NCBI GenBank assembly: GCA_000470535.1
Contig: CBRG010000228.1
Coordinates: 1-32,031, forward strand
Direction of reading: 5' to 3'
Source: Streptomyces sp. AW19M42
GTDB lineage: Bacteria; Actinomycetota; Actinomycetes; Streptomycetales; Streptomycetaceae
Length of the DNA: 32,031 nucleotides
Positions 31,801 to 32,031 of the stretch are shown here, piece by piece (within the stretch, counting starts at the first letter, position 1; each line of letters starts with the position of its first letter). The notes beneath the pieces are model-generated. The model was given only the letters and a program-made list of their open reading frames with translations, did no database searches and was not told the DNA's origin. Position numbers and translations under genes: made by a program.

Positions 31801-32031
31801 TCAGCGGTCGGTGTCCGGGGGCAAGTGGAAGGTGAGGCCGGAGATGTCACGGGCCTGGATCACCGGTGCGGTCTGCGTGCCGCCGCTGATGCTGTTGTGC
31901 ACGTCACCACCGCTCACCCCCGCCTGGGCGGCCCGCCACCACTCGTCGAGGAGCGCCCGGAACTCCCGGTCCAGGGCGGCCCGTACCCCCAGAGCCGTCA
32001 CCAGCGCCTGTGCGTGCAGCGGATCGGCGGG
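31801..32031 (-). CDS. C-terminus of protein with amyloid-signalling-like motif (5' end outside window)
   Basis: The last 76 residues of a gene that begins beyond the right edge. A helical stretch (DPLHAQALVTALGVRAALD, REFRALLDEWWRAAQ) leads to a C-terminal DVHNSISGGTQTAPVIQAR, then DISGLTFHLPPDTDR. The N-S-I-S-G-G...P-V-I-Q-A-R-D-I-S-G pattern resembles short Asn/Gly/Gln motifs at the ends of many actinobacterial proteins, of the kind described as bacterial amyloid-signalling or RHIM-like motifs linked with NLR-type proteins. The N-terminal part, which would show an effector or sensor domain, is not visible. Motif recognition is from memory. Confidence 0.7.
   Translation of the reverse strand, partial: PADPLHAQALVTALGVRAALDREFRALLDEWWRAAQAGVSGGDVHNSISGGTQTAPVIQARDISGLTFHLPPDTDR

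Overview
The window looks like a chromosomal segment of a Streptomyces or close relative. Base composition is very GC-rich with strong G/C at third codon positions. GTG and TTG starts are common, and most gene contents and neighbourhoods are familiar from streptomycetes (ybaB-recR-DUF5063, ask-asd, a SigE-family sigma factor with a membrane partner). No tRNA, rRNA, complete insertion sequence or CRISPR array was seen.

Left part (1-17 kb), mostly conserved chromosome: a Ser/Thr protein kinase cut by the window start; a class-III aminotransferase with a GntR/FCD regulator; an unrecognised 216-aa protein; a SLATT-type two-TM protein divergent from ybaB; recR; and a DUF5063 gene. A 34-codon frame exactly bridges recR and the DUF5063 gene. 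A chaplin-like secreted peptide gene and a TTC38-like gene follow. Then comes aspartokinase (with a probable internal start for a beta subunit) overlapping an Asd homologue that has lost three active-site residues. A sigma factor overlapping a single-TM protein, a SURF1-family protein and an S9 peptidase complete this part.

Right part (17-32 kb), more accessory: a methyltransferase, an NTF2-like protein and a secreted GDSL lipase that ends at a long shared hairpin. Next are a GlxA-type AraC regulator, an isochorismatase-fold hydrolase, and a DeoR-DUF4406-NudK operon. A divergent NmrA-like oxidoreductase/TetR pair, a VOC protein and methionyl-tRNA synthetase follow. Then a regulator joining an IS30-type HTH to a MarR-like domain faces a DUF4097-ABC-ATPase-ABC permease operon across an array of TGCAACGA sites. 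The window ends with an unknown 178-aa protein and the C-terminus of a protein carrying a motif that resembles bacterial amyloid-signalling (RHIM-like) motifs.

The points most worth attention are the probable Asd pseudoenzyme coupled to aspartokinase, the self-contained regulator/operator-array/ABC module at 27.5-31 kb, and the amyloid-motif protein at the right edge.
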